From: Molossus alvarezi
Taxonomy: Eukaryota > Chordata > Mammalia > Chiroptera > Molossidae
DNA: 64,000 nt
Assembly: GCA_037176705.1 (NCBI GenBank)
Contig: CM073895.1
Coordinates: forward strand, 5,728,551-5,792,550
Direction: 5' to 3'
The position numbers were made by a program, and so were the translations under genes. Below are positions 11,567 through 40,900 of this stretch, in pieces; within the stretch, counting starts at the first letter, position 1, and each line of letters begins with the position of its first letter. The notes under the pieces were generated by a model that saw only the letters and a list, made by a program, of their open reading frames with translations, was not told the DNA's origin and searched no databases.

Positions 11567-12819
11567 CGGCCCCGCCCCGCGGGTGATGCTGCAGCAGCAG
11601 CGGCGGGCCGGGGCTGCGGGCAGGGACCCGCGCTGCGCACGGGGCAGGCAGGAGCCCGGCCTCGGGAAGGGATGCCTCCTGGCTCGGACCACAGGTACCA
11701 CATTCCCTCCCGCGCCCGCGCACAGCTTCCGGCGTTGTGCTGGGAGGGGGGCGGCTTAGGCCCCAGGGTGATCTGAGTGCCCAGGTTGGGGCTGGAGGCG
11801 GGCACGGAGACCTTTGTTCTTCTGGGATGTCTAGTTAATGGAGCTGTAAATGGAGACCCCGACGGACGGGTCTGGCCCGCGGGGGGGAGTCGTCGGTGAC
11901 GTGCGTGTCTGCCTCGCCGGGGAGGAGCGCGGTCACAGGCTTTGCCCGGCTTATTGGTGCGGGAGGCCTGTTCCTGAGTCACCTGGGCAGGTGTCATCAG
12001 CTTCCGGTTCACTTCCCGCCTGAGGCTGAACCAGGGGCCATGATGTCACCTCTTTCAGCATCCCGGGGTTAAGTTTATCCCCAGCACCCGGGTTTTCTGC
12101 CTTTTTGCCAAGAGTAACGAGCAGAGGTTGGAACAGGAGGCTCAGGACAGCTGAGTTCATGAGTTCACTCTGCTCCACAACAAACAGCCTCTCAGCTTCT
12201 CTCTGGGGTTGCCACCGTGTGTGTCTGTCGGCTCCATGGGGACGTGGAGTCAGGTGCTGATGGAACCCAGGTTCCGCTGAGCCTGACCAGGGCTTCTAGG
12301 ATCGATCGGCTGTGGCGCAGGGACCACAGTTCAGTAACCAGACTGTTAAATCCCTGCCCTCAAGCCCACAGAGCCCTTTGCTGGTGGGGGCACCTCCTGG
12401 AAGTGTTCACTCGGAGAACTGTGAGGAGGCGGAGCGTGGAAGGGACGCGGCCCTGGGTGACCCCGCGGTGGGAAGGCTGGTTTCATACCGGAGAGAAAGA
12501 GACGAGGACATGGGCTTGGCTCAGAGTAGGATCATTTTAAGCACTCAGATTACATGGACATTGTTTATGTGTGTTGATCATTTGCTGCTGAGTCTTCCCA
12601 TGATGTCGTTACTTGAAACCCTTTCTATATTCTAGAAGGGCTGTGGGCTGGGCATGAACCGTGGGGTCAGGCATCTGGGTGCTTTCGTTTTGGACTTAAC
12701 ACATGGTCACCGAGTGGGAGCATGATAGTCTGGTGAATATTTGTATCCATGTATTAAAATTCTATCTCCTTATTTAAAATTTTGCTTTCATTTTTTATAA
12801 CATTCAAAAATTAATTTTT

Positions 12820-13051
12820 AAAATATCCTCATCCAAGGATATTTTCCATTTATCTTCAGATAGAGTGGGAAGGAGAGAGAGAGAGAAACATTGATGTGAG
12901 AGGGACACAGCAACTGGTTGCCTCCCGCACGACCCCAACCAGGGCCGGGGACTGAATCAAAACTGAGGCTTGTGCCCTTGAGCAGAATCGAACCCATGAC
13001 TCTTCGGTCTGTGGGCCGACGCTCTAACTGCTGAGCCAAACCGGCCAGGGC
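12820..13051 (-). mobile_element. Ves SINE with perfect 16-bp target duplication
   Basis: Reverse copy flanked by tcaaaaattaattttt at 12804-12819 and 13052-13067. Confidence 0.95.
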
Positions 13052-13480
13052 TCAAAAATTAATTTTTCTTAGAACAACCTTTTATGGACAACTTCTAATA
13101 AAACGTATTTTTAAAATTAAAATGGTGATACTGACCCCACATATGGCGGTGAACCCTTGGTGAAGACTGTCTGGCCCGGAGGCTGGCTTGCACGTTTGCG
13201 AAAGCAGGCTGGGGCTGTTTCCCAGCCGACGGTGTACAGGTGATGACGAAGTCGTCACGTCACAGGGAGAGACAGGGGCCATCTACATCGCTCATCAGAA
13301 GTCGGGTCAGAAAGTCCCCCTTTTCAAAAATGTGCTTCCATCACATGCTACTGAAGGCTGACATTCTTCCCAAGTGGGCCCTGGGTTCTTCGCCCGAAAC
13401 GAAAGGGACCGTTGCCAACGTGCCCTCGCTTACACACCGCTGAGAAAGAGGGGTGTTGTGTTCCTCAAGAGGCAAGTGGA

Positions 13481-13743
13481 GCCCTGGCCCGGGTGGCTCA
13501 GCATTTAGAGCATTGGCCCTCGGACTGAAGGGTCTCGGGTTCAATTCACAGTCAAGGGCACGCACCTTGGTTGCAGGTTCAGTCCCCAGCCCTGATCAGC
13601 GTCATGAGGGAGGCAACCAACTGATGTGTCTCGCTCACGCTGATGTCTCTCTTTCTCCCTCCCTCCCTCCCTCCCTTCCACTTTACCTAAAAAATTAATG
13701 GAAAAATATCCTTAGGTGAGGATTAACAAAAAATAAAATAGAA
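13481..13743 (+). mobile_element. Ves SINE
   Basis: Full copy; near-perfect duplication aagaggcaagtgga / aagaggcaggtgga at 13467 and 13744. Confidence 0.95.
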
Positions 13744-14314
13744 AAGAGGCAGGTGGAGAGGCAGATAGGGAACCAGCCACTGGAGCGGATGTGGGCGGTG
13801 ACCAGTCCGGTGGAGTCCGGTCCAGCTCCCCCACACACCAGAGTCTCCCCTTGACTTTGAGGAGAAAATGTGCGCGGTGTCCTGAGACCTACTGGCCGCA
13901 GCTCCAGCACCTGGGCTTTGGAAGGTGAGACCAGCCAAAGGGTAGATTCTTCCGAAGTATCTACTATGTACGAGGGCCTGAGCTGGACGGGGAAATGTAA
14001 ACAAAAAACGTTTACATCCTGATTTCATCTTCATGTATGAATGATATTTTAATGAAGCATCGCTTGTGCACAAAGTTCTTAGTCGCATCTGCTCTTGGTT
14101 CAGAGAAGAGCATGGGACTTCTCTACGGTCACAAGATAAGCCGTTTATAGAAGTGAGAGCCAACTGAATCTCTGGCTGCGTCAATGCCTGTCATCTTGGT
14201 ATGAAATCCATCTCTCAGCAAGGCGTCAAGGCCTTTCGTGATCAGCTAATCCCTTCCTGGTGGCTTCATCTCTCACCACGACACCACTGTGCCCGAAGGT
14301 TGCACACAATCTTT

Positions 14315-14562
14315 TTGTTGTTGTTTATCCTCACTCAAGGATATTTTCCCATTGATTTTTAGATAGAGTGGAAGGGAGGGAAGGGAGAAAGAGAGAGACA
14401 TCAATGTGAGAGAGACACATCAATCGGCTGCCTCCTGCACAACCCCAGCCGGGGCCAGGGATTGAACCTGCACCCCAGTTACATGCCCTTGACTGGGAAT
14501 CAGACCCGAAACCCTTTGGTCTGAGAGCCAGCATTCTAACTGTTGAGCCAAACCAGCCAGGG
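14315..14562 (-). mobile_element. Ves SINE
   Basis: Reverse copy, tail near 14315, tRNA head ending aaaccagccaggg at 14562. Confidence 0.93.
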
Positions 14563-14749
14563 TGACAGTAATCCTCTTTACGTGGGTGGTTCCTACTGTT
14601 TAGAAGGCCTTTTCTCCACCCCTCCACCTAACTGTGGGCAAGAACTATGTCTTTCTTTGATCTCTATGAAGTCAGTGTCTTTGGACTCAGTACTCGGCTG
14701 AAAGACAGAATGAGTGGAAGGATGAACGGGCAGATGAATGCATTGAAGG

Positions 14750-14768
14750 ATGGATGGATGGATGGATG
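14750..14768 (+). repeat. (GGAT)n microsatellite
   Basis: Short run of ggatg/gatg units between 14730 and 14770, with looser atgaatg copies before it. Confidence 0.85.
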
Positions 14769-15534
14769 AGTGGACTGGTTGTTGGGTTAACAGTGTTTCG
14801 AACCCACTGGGATGTCTCTGCAACAAATCATTTCCACCAGTGGTGCCATCCAAGGCTGAGGAAGACCATCCCTGACTGGTAGGGTGGTGGGCAGCCTGGG
14901 AGGCAAATCTGAGCGCCGAGGCCTTTCGGAAGGCGGCCATTGCCTGGCAGTAGTGTGGTGAAAGCGGGGATGGTAAGTTAATGCCAGAAATAAGGGCCTC
15001 ACTTCTGAAACTGATTTTAAAAGAAAACCTGTGAGGGTTCAGTAAATAAGCCGTGTCCTCGCCAGGAAGCGGTCAGTGGTGGAATGGTGCCGTGGGTCCG
15101 GGCCCCTCTCAGGAGGACGGCAGAGGGACTCAGGCAGCCGCCTCTGTGAGCAGACCGCCCCGTGGTTTTCATCTGTGTCCCCCTCCTAGAAGCTTCCTCT
15201 CCCTGAGCTTCGTAAGCTCGACGTGGGCGAAGACCCAGGCCAATGCCCTGCGTTACGCTCCTTCCCGGTTACAGTCTAAACTGATTTCACAGCAGTGGAA
15301 AGACGGCTGGACGCCCGGGTCTCTGTGCCAACTACAAGCCCAGGGGCAGGGACAGAGGGAGGACAGGATTTGGGAAGACCCTGCACACTTGCAAATTCCC
15401 CACGCGTAGGCTGATGGCGTCGTGACACAGCTTAACAGATACGCTGTGTGCGGGGACAGACCTGTCACCCCCCCTTCCCGACTCTCTCCTCAGTATGTTG
15501 TCTGACATGCAGGATTCAGGGAGTTGGTTTGTTT

Positions 15535-15755
15535 CTTTATTTAAATTGTTTTCTTTATTCATATATTAGACAGACAGAGGAAGGGAAAAGGAGAGAGAGA
15601 GAGAAACATCGATGAGAGAGAACATCGATTGGCCTCCTGCGTGCCCCCCACTGGGGATCGGGCCCAGAACCCGGGCATGTGCCCTGACCGGGAATCGAAC
15701 TGGCGACCTCTTAGTGTATGGATCGACGCTCAGCCACTGAGCCACACCGGCCAGG
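15535..15755 (-). mobile_element. Ves-like SINE, second subfamily, 18-bp target duplication
   Basis: Flanked by cagggagttggtttgttt at 15517-15534 and 15756-15773. Confidence 0.95.
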
Positions 15756-16445
15756 CAGGGAGTTGGTTTGTTTTTTTAAAGAGCAGTTTCAAACACTAAA
15801 AACGTCTCAATTCTGATTTGACTGGGAATTCACTCGTTCAATTGATTGATAAAAACCTGAATGCAACTCATTCAGCTGCTTTTAGGCAAGGACTCCCCAC
15901 CCTCCACCCCCTGGCCTGCGGTGAAGAGTGAACATAAGTTCTAGGACAGGTGTTGCTGTGACACCATCCCAGAAAGGAAGGGCTGTCCCTTAACCGTGCA
16001 AGGGCGCTCACGGAGCCTGTAGGTGGCTGCTGTCCACGCCTGTCTCCCCTCCTCTCCGCTCCCCTGCGACCTGCAGGGAAGGGCACCCAGCCCTGAAATG
16101 GGTCACAGGCTGTAAAAAGCATGGCATTCGAAAGGCTCTCTGCTGCTCCCCGCTCAGGATGGCGCCTGTGTGGGGACCGGTCCCCTGGAGGAGGAGGGCT
16201 GTCCTCTGCGGCTTGGGAGGCCGGGAGAACCGCCCACCAGCTAGGCTCTGCTCTGGGGCACAGTGTGGCTCCAGGGGCTCCCTGTGTGAGCTCAGCTTTT
16301 CCCAAATGAAAAGGGCAAGTGGGGGCCAGTCTGGGGAGCAGAGTGGGCCCCCGGGAACGTTAGCTCCTGAGCGGAGGCCCGGGTGAGTAACTACTGGCCT
16401 CCGAATGGCCTTTCCCCACAGGCACTCCCACCGGCCCCCCCCACG

Positions 16446-33254
<16,809 letters not shown>

Positions 33255-33380
33255 CGCTCAGAGCCCCAGCCTGTGCCCGGGCATCTGGGGCCAGTGCAGA
33301 CCAAAGGGCCTTGGTGGTGGGGACGGGTCTCTTGTTGTAAATATGTGCTAAAACAATAAACGACAGCAGCAAAGCCTATG
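33255..33380 (+). terminator. SLC45A1: SLC45A1 3' UTR with poly(A) signal AATAAA at 33355-33360
   Basis: About 100 nt after the stop codon there is an AATAAA hexamer in an A-rich context, followed by a GT-rich stretch (gtttctcgtgtgg) from about 33379. The resulting 3' UTR of roughly 120 nt is unusually short. The cleavage site itself is inferred. Confidence 0.8.
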
Positions 33381-33511
33381 GTTTCTCGTGTGGCTCTCCC
33401 AAGGAGTGAGGTCTCACCTGAGGATTGGGGGCATAAGAATCCTTTTTTTTTTCCAGATTGTTGACAGTATTACAGATGCCCCAACTTCCCATCCTTTGTC
33501 CCCTTCCACCC

Positions 33512-33539
33512 AGCCCCCACCCCACCCCACCCCACCCCA
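33512..33539 (+). repeat. (CCCCA)n microsatellite at the L1 3' end
   Basis: Five or so cccca units in the L1 3' UTR part, as often seen in L1 3' UTR polypurine (on the - strand) regions. Confidence 0.8.
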
Positions 33540-35084
33540 GGCCTTTACCTCACTGTCTGTGTCCATGTACTGTGCATATATGTTCTTTGGTTAGTCTCTT
33601 CCCATCCCCCACCCCCTGAGCTCTGTCAGTCTGTTCCATGCTTCCATGCCTCTGCACCTATTTTGTTCTGCAGTTTATTTTGTTCCACATATAAGTGAGG
33701 TCATAGGATATTTGTCTTTTTCTGACTGATTTATTGTGCTTAGCATAATACCCGCCAGGTCCATCCATACTGTCTCAAAGGGTAACAGGTAACAGCTCTT
33801 TTTTTTTTTGTCTTACAGCTGCATAGTGTTCAATTGTGTATATGTACCACAGCTATTTAATCCACTTATCTACTGATGGACACCTGGGTTGTTTCGAGAT
33901 CTTAGCTATTGTAAATAGTTGCTGCTATGAACATAGGGGTACATATATTCTTTCTGATTCATGTTTTGAGATTCTTAGGATGTATTCCCAGAAGTGGGAT
34001 CACTGGGTCAAATGGCAGTTCCATTTTTAATTTTTTGAGGAAACTCCATACTATTTTCCACAGTGGCTGCACCAGTCTGCATTCCCACCAGCAGTATACT
34101 GGGGTTCCCTTTTCTCCACATCTTCACCAGCACTTGTTTGTTGATTTATTGATGATAGCCATTCTGACAGGTGTGAAGTGACATCATTGTAGTTTTAATT
34201 TGTATCTCTCTGATGATTAGTGACACTGAGTTATTTTTTTCATATGTCTATTGGCCATCTGTATGTCCTCTTTAAAGAAGTGTCTATTCAGGTCCATTGC
34301 CTATTTTTAAATTGGATTGTTTGTCTTCCTGGTGTTGAGTTATATGAGTTCTTTATGTATTTTGGAAATTAACCCCTTATCGGATGTATCATCGGTGAAT
34401 ATGTTCTCCTATACAGTGAGTTCTTTTCATTTTGTTGGTTTCTTTTGCAGGGCAGAAGCTTTTTTGTTTGATGTAGTCCCATTTGTTTATTTTTTCCTTT
34501 GTTTCTCCTACCCTAGGAGATGTATTGGCAAAGATACTGCTACATGAGATGAGATGTTTGAGATTTTATTGCCTATGTTTTCTTCTGAAATTTTTATGGT
34601 TTCATAACTTACATTTAAGTCTTATCCATTTTGAGTTTATTTTTGTATATGGTGTAAGTTGACACTCTAGTTTTTTTATTGCATGTACCTGTCCAATTTT
34701 TCCAACACCATTTATTGAAGACTATCTTTACCCATTATAGGCTCTTGCCTTCTTTGTCAAATATTATTTGACCATAAAGGTGTGGATTGATTTTTGGGGT
34801 CTCTATTCTGTTCTACATACCTGTTCTAGTGCCAGTACCAGACTACTTTGATTACAGTGGCTTTGTAGTGTAGTTTGATATTTGGTATTGTGATCTCTCC
34901 AACTTTTTTTTTCTCAAGATTGCTGAGGCTATTCGGGGGGGGGGGGGAGGGATGTTCCATATACATTTTTGGAATATCTGTTCAAGGTCTGTGAAATATG
35001 ACATTGGCACTTTAATAGGAATTGTTGAATCTGTTGATTGCTTTGACTGGCATGGACATTTTTAAATTTCATTTCTATTTATTA

Positions 35085-35278
35085 AAAATTTATCTTTTCC
35101 TTATTGATTTTAGAGAGGGAGAGAAACATTGATGAGAGAGAACATCGACTAACCACCTCTGCATGCCCCCCACTGGGGATTTGGCCCACAACCTGGGCAC
35201 ATGCCCTGACTGAGAATCGAACTGGCGTCCTCTTGGTGCATGAGTCGATGCTCAACCACTGAGCCACACCAGCTGGGC
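35085..35278 (-). mobile_element. Ves-like SINE, second subfamily
   Basis: Reverse copy inserted into the large antisense L1. Confidence 0.93.
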
Positions 35279-36532
35279 AGTAAGAACATTTTAATGATGT
35301 TAATTTTTCCAATCCATGAACACAGTATATGCTTTCACTTGTTTGTATCTTCCTGTTTCTTTTTTCAATGTTCTGTAGTTTTCTGAGTACAGGTCTTTTA
35401 CCTCCTTGGTTAAGTTTATTCCTAGGTTTCTTATTTGTTATTGTTGCAATGGTAAATGGGATTTTTTACTTTTTAGGTTCTTTTTCTGAGAGTTCATTAT
35501 TGGTGTATAAAAATGCCATTATTTTCTGGATGTTAATTTTGTATTCTGCTACTTTGCTGAATTCATTTATTAAATCTAGCAGTTTTGGGGGAGTCTTTAG
35601 GGTTTTCTATGCACAATATCACGTCATCTGTGAATAATGACAGTTTTACTTCCTCCTTTCCAATTTGGATGCCTTTTACTTTTTCTTCTTGTCTGATTGC
35701 AGTGACTAGGACTTCCAGTCTTATGTTGAATTAAGAGTGGTGAAAGCGGACATCCCTGTTTTGTTCCTGATCGTAAAGGAAACACTTTTAGTTTTTGCCC
35801 ATTGAGTTGATGTTGGCTGTAGGTTTGTCATTTGGTCTTTATTATGTTGAGGTATGATTCCTCTATTCCCACTGTGCCGAGTCTTACCATAACTAGGTGC
35901 TGGATTTGTCTAATGCTTTTTCCTTGTCTACTGATATATGATCATGTGACTTTTATCCTTCATTTTGTTTATGTGATGTATCATGTTTATTGATTTGTAA
36001 ATATTGTACCAGCCTAGCATCCCTGGAATAAACACCACTTGGTCATGGTGTATGATCTTTTTAATGTATTGCTGGATCTGGTTTGCTGATATTTTGTTAA
36101 ACATTTTAGCATCTATGTTCATTAGGAATATTGGCCTGTAATTTTCTTTCTTTGTAATGTCTTTATCTGGTTTTGGAATTAGGATAATGCTGGTCCTGTA
36201 AATAGAGCTTGGAAGTCTTCTCTCCTCTTAAATTTTTTGGTATAGTTTGAGGAGGATAGGTGTTAGTTCTTCTTTGAATGTTTGGTAAAACTTGCCTGTG
36301 AAGCCATCCAGTCCAGGACTTTTGTTTGCTGTGGTGTTAAAAATATTATTACTACTTCAATTTCATTAGTTGTTATTAGCCTGTTCAGATTTTCTGATTC
36401 TTCTTGAGTTTTGGAAGATTGTAGGTTTCTAGGAATTTGTCCATTTCTCCCAGGTTGCCCAATTTGTTGGCATATAGTTGTTCATAGTATTTTCTTACAA
36501 AAAGAATCACTTATTGAAAGTAAAGGTTTAAC

Positions 36533-36690
36533 TCAACGGTTGTCAACTGGCAGCAATTTTGGCCCTTCACCACCACCTCAGAAGACATTTGGCAGCGTCT
36601 GGAGATACTTTTGGTTGTCACGACTTGGGTGGCTGCTACTGTCCAGGGTTACTGTACATATCCTACAATGGACAGCACAGCTCCCCACCG
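36533..36690 (+). mobile_element. MER5A-like hAT MITE
   Basis: Recognisable by aagacatttggcagcgtctg, ttttggttgtcac and tcctacaatggacagcaca, matching the remembered MER5A consensus. Confidence 0.75.
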
Positions 36691-36839
36691 CCTCCCTGTC
36701 TGGGTTCCCTCAGTGCCATCGCCTGCTGCCCTCCTGGAGTGGAGGTCTCCTGGGATTCAGGCCCTTCTTTTCTGTGCCCCCTATCTTGGTCCAGGACCTC
36801 TATCTCCTTGCCCACAGTCTATTCTCATTGCCCATCTTT

Positions 36840-37275
36840 CACCCTGTAGGTCTGACCTCATCCCTTTCTTTTAACACCTTCTATGGCTCCCAGTGCCTAA
36901 GGAGCCAGTTCTGAAGTCCTCATGCCCAATCTGGACCCTGACCATCTTCCGGAGCTCACTGCCCTCTGCACAGCTCTAGCCTCCTGTACTGCAACCACAC
37001 AACCCTGTCCAGCTGCAGACACACTCCATGCCTGTGCTCATGCTCTTCCCACAGGTGCTTTCCACCTCTCCCTATCAGTTTCTAAAAAGCTACCTCCTCC
37101 ATGCAGCCCACCCTGGTTGGAATCAGTGAGTCTTTCCCCTGTGCCTTCATGTTATGTCATTTTACCTTCATGGTTATAAACCATGTATTAAGTGAGACAG
37201 GTCTCATCGTCCCTGCTCAATGTGTAGGTGAAGCACAGAGAGGTTCAGTGATTTTCCAAAGTCACACAGCTCCTT
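36840..37275 (+). mobile_element. L2 fragment followed by MIR-like fragment
   Basis: 36845-37160 is L2-like (tccatgcctgtgctcatgct, agctacctcctccatgcagc). 37200-37275 looks like MIR core (gaggttcagtgattttccaa, gtcacacagct). Confidence 0.6.
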
Positions 37276-37789
37276 TGACCCTCCTGTTAGCCTCATGCTT
37301 TTCTGGGACTCCAGACTCATCCTCCCTACATTCATAGTGGTTAGAAGAGCTTTAGGTTTTTCCAGAAAATGTCAAATTGTGGTCAACTGGTTTGGGCTGT
37401 TTTTGCTGCAGAACGGTCAAATCTGAGACAGATGAGGACTGAGGGGCTCCCTGCTCACTCTGGGCTCGTCAAACCCTGGGGCCTCTTCCTGGAACTTCCT
37501 AAACACAGATCGCTGTCCAAGGGGGAATGGCTGTCGGCAGCCTCTCTTCCTGAGGATCTGCTTTAAATCAGGTTCGCTGTTCAGGGACAGCGACTGAGCA
37601 CAGCAACAGGTTGCCCTCGGGCCCACTCCAGAAAACTACCCTCAACACCAGGTCTGTTCCCTGAACATTGCAGTGGGAGTCACTACAAGGCCCAGGATTT
37701 GCTGAGAGCAACACCTGCTTGGTTTCCCGTACCAAAGCATCATTCTCTGTACTTAAAAATCGAGCTGTGATGACGGTGGTGACAGCGAC

Positions 37790-37970
37790 CACTGCCAGTG
37801 GCTCATTAAGTCCTTCAACACACCCTGCGGTGAGCTAAACGCTGTCTGCACATCGCGCTTCACCCCCCACAGTGAGGAAGGCGGTGGCACTCCACCATCT
37901 GGCAGACCTGCAGCCTGAGAAGCACACCAAGTCCTGAGCCCAGGTCATATGCCTGTGCCATCTGACTTCA
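37790..37970 (+). mobile_element. MIR-like SINE fragment
   Basis: Pattern of gctcattaagtccttcaaca, gaggaag and cctgagcccaggtcatatgc as in old MIR copies. Low similarity. Confidence 0.5.
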
Positions 37971-40900
37971 GACGACACCAATGTCTAGCTCCTGAGCGCC
38001 TTCCCGTGGCCTGACTGGCGTCCCTGCTCTGGGCTGACTCCCAGGGACTTGGCTTGGAGAGAGAGCCTGGTTCCACTCCAAGGGAAGGGGATAGGGAGAA
38101 CAAGCTTTGCTTTGTGGTCCTGTGATGAGACTCGCTAAACTTCGTCCTCACCACCATTTCCGTCACTAAAACAAAAAATCTGTGATTGCCATGCATGTTG
38201 AAGCCACTCCTCACTGTTCCCCGCAGCAAACTTGAAAATCAGCTCCTGTTCCTTGATGCTCTTGGCCATAAGGGACCTCTGCCTCCATGGTGGTCACATT
38301 TAGGATGACATATCATTGGTGGAGGGAAAAGATGGCAAAGCCACAGCCACCATCTTCCTGGGCTGTTGGACAAACCCTGGATCACGGTCTGGGATACAAG
38401 GACAGGGGTAGTTGGCATCTGACACCTATCACACTGGGCACAGGTTTTGAGGAATGGAGGTGGCATCCCTGGAATATGCCAGAGCCGACCAGTGCCGGGC
38501 CCTCATGGTGTGTGCTCGTCCTGACTGAGCATCCTCCTCCTTAAGACTTGGAAAGGAGATGTCTTGAGTCAGGGGCACATTTGGGGCACATAGGACTCTC
38601 AGGGCAGCAGCAGCTCAGGGGGGTTTTCGTACGTGTGGGTACTGAGGGTGCACGTGGGGTTCCTCTTGCACTCGAGCACCTCGCCTCCTGTGTACACCCC
38701 ATCACTGGGCCAGGTGCCAGGAATGCAGCTGAGAACAAGAGAAGCCAGTGTCCTCTACACACAGAATCTTCCCATGGTCAGAACATCCATGCCTGGGCCC
38801 TGACCACCTCACTGCAGCCCCCAGGCCCCTCTTCCCTGCCATCCCTCACATCTGCTGTGACCTTTTGCCCAAAACACCGGCTCCCACATGTTTGGCTCCC
38901 TGCCTCCAGGAAATGTCAGTTCTTTTACAAAGCACTCATCATATCCACATACCTGTCTCCGGGAACATCTGAGGGGATTGAGCTGGGGAGGCCTTAACCC
39001 CCGGTTGTTGCTAGGGGCTTGCGGCCTGGATCTTAGATACTGCCACCTGGTGGCCAAGACTGGAAATGGTGGTGAGGACCAAGTTTCAAATCTGCTGTGT
39101 CAGGACCTGGGAAGGATCTGGGTGGTCAGCCCTCTGAAAGGGCCATAGAATTCTATCCTTAATCGGATTCACCACACTGGATTTCCACACTAAGAGTTCA
39201 CCAGGGGCCACAACTGTAAACCTTCTAAGAATGGTGCAGACAGGGCTAGAGCCGGGCTGAGATCCCAGAGCAGGCACAGATGGGGGAGGCAGGACTGAGA
39301 GCCATGCGGCGGCCATCTCCCTTTGCCGGTGGAAGGGCACAGAAGACAGCCACTAGAGAAGCCACGTAGGGTTGGAACAAAATCATTTTCCAGGGCCCAG
39401 AACTTGAACTGCCAGAACTCCATGGGGCAGCTGGGAACCCAGCAAAGACCCAGGGAAAGGACAGCTAAGACCTGAGACCTCCAAGGACCAAAAACGCAGA
39501 ACAGAGAACTCACGAGGGTGTCGAGTCCCATGGTAAAGCCTGTGCTGCAGCAGGAGGCTGCTCCTGGCCTCGAAGGGACTGCATGGTCCGTCCACAGTAG
39601 AAACTGCTGCTCCTGTTGCCCAGTTCCTGTCAGGACTTGCCTTCCAATGGGAGCTCCAGGATCCAGAGGGCTAGCTTTACCCTGCAGCCTGGCTGATTCT
39701 TTCTGTCCCTGTGTCTCCACAGGCCAGCAGTAAAGACTTGCTCAGGCGTCGTGTGCAGACAGACTTTCACTGGTCTTGAGTACTGTTAGCTTGGCCCCAG
39801 GTGCCTGGGTCCTGATTCCATAGCTCCATACCTGTGCTGGTGCCAACACTACCCTGGGTTTCACTGTGTGGTCAGCGGGTCTACTGTAAGGCCTGAGACT
39901 AGCAGCGGGCCCCTGGCTAGATGAGGAAACCCTGGGACCTTCATCCACCAGCAGTTTGTACCCATGACTACACAGCTCTATGGCCCTGGCATCTGATGGT
40001 CTTCCAACTCCGTATCTATGTGGGAGGTCACTGCTGAGCTCCTTGCCCTGCACATAAGTGACCTGGTCCCCTTCACCCGAGCTTACCAAGGATGTTTACC
40101 AAATCTCTGCCATGGGCCCCACGGAGACTTCAGCCTTACGCCAGTCCTGAGAAGTGCCCTTTTCTTAGCCTACACTGCACTGACAGGGACGAAGTGGTGA
40201 AGGGGCACACTGGTACCACTTTATCTGGGGAACAAGAGGCAAGGGCCTGGCAAGGGGCACAGTTGCTAGGCAGTAAGTAGACCCTTTCTCTCTACGAATC
40301 CCGATGTCCACTGGGGAAGGCCCCCTGCCTCAGAGTGGGTACAGAGCAGGTGGTGACCATGGCCACAGGCATCCACACCTGAGAAACTATTAAAACCTGT
40401 GCAGCCCTGGCCAGTTTGGCTCAGCGGTAGAGCATCAGCCTGCTGTCCAGAGAGACCTGGGTTCAGTTCCCACTAAGGGCATGTACCTTGGTTGCAGTTT
40501 GTCCCCTGCCCTGGTTGGGTCATGTGGATGGCAACCACTCGATGTGTCCCTTTCACATCGATGTTTCTCTCTCTCTCTCTCCCTGTCCCTCCCCACTCTA
40601 TTTGAACAAAAAATGGAAAAAAAAATGTCCTCGGGTGAGCATAAAAAAAAAATACAAAACCTGTGCAGATCTGATGAGGGCCTTTTCTTCAGCATCCACT
40701 CAGACATGTCTTATTAACTCGGAAATTTGCATTTCATAAATTTATGCCCATTAAAAACTGGTTTGTGAACAGCATGCTGCTGTAAGAGACCAGCAAAGAT
40801 GACACCTGGGTTCCCTCTGCACCCTACCTTCTCATCCAGGATCCAGATAGCCACGTGTACCCCCACAGGTGGGCTGCAGCCCCCGCCCCCCCCATCCAGG

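Larger units (their letters stand above)
11290..11700 (+). promoter_or_regulatory. SLC45A1: CpG island and probable SLC45A1 core promoter
   Basis: About 400 bp of very high GC and CpG density. It holds the GC-box tandem array (11331-11470), the CRE palindrome TGACGTCA at 11559-11566 and a CCCCGCCCC GC box at 11570-11578. A possible 5' non-coding exon could end at 11694 (ACAG/GTACCA). It sits about 4.8 kb upstream of the start-codon exon on the same strand. No TATA box is evident. Assignment to SLC45A1 is inferred from position. Confidence 0.6.
11701..16421 (+). other. SLC45A1: Putative SLC45A1 5' intron with three Ves SINEs and one second-subfamily SINE
   Basis: If transcription starts at the CpG island, this is the first intron. 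The real acceptor is at 16421. A perfect donor-like CGG/GTGAGTAA at 16382/16383 lies only 39 nt before it. No coding exon is recognised between. Confidence 0.5.
33440..36505 (-). mobile_element. LINE-1, 5' truncated, reverse orientation, about 3 kb
   Basis: Begins with a T run (A-tail) at 33442, then antisense 3' UTR and ORF2 (tggacacctgggttgtttcg, agaagtgggatcactgggtc). Broken by many stops, a G run at 34936-34948 and a SINE at 35085. It lies directly downstream of SLC45A1 and ends before the MER5-like element. Confidence 0.92.

Noticed and set aside
33836..34547. Open frames within 33.8-36.5 kb
   Set aside because: Antisense L1 sequence, broken and non-genic.
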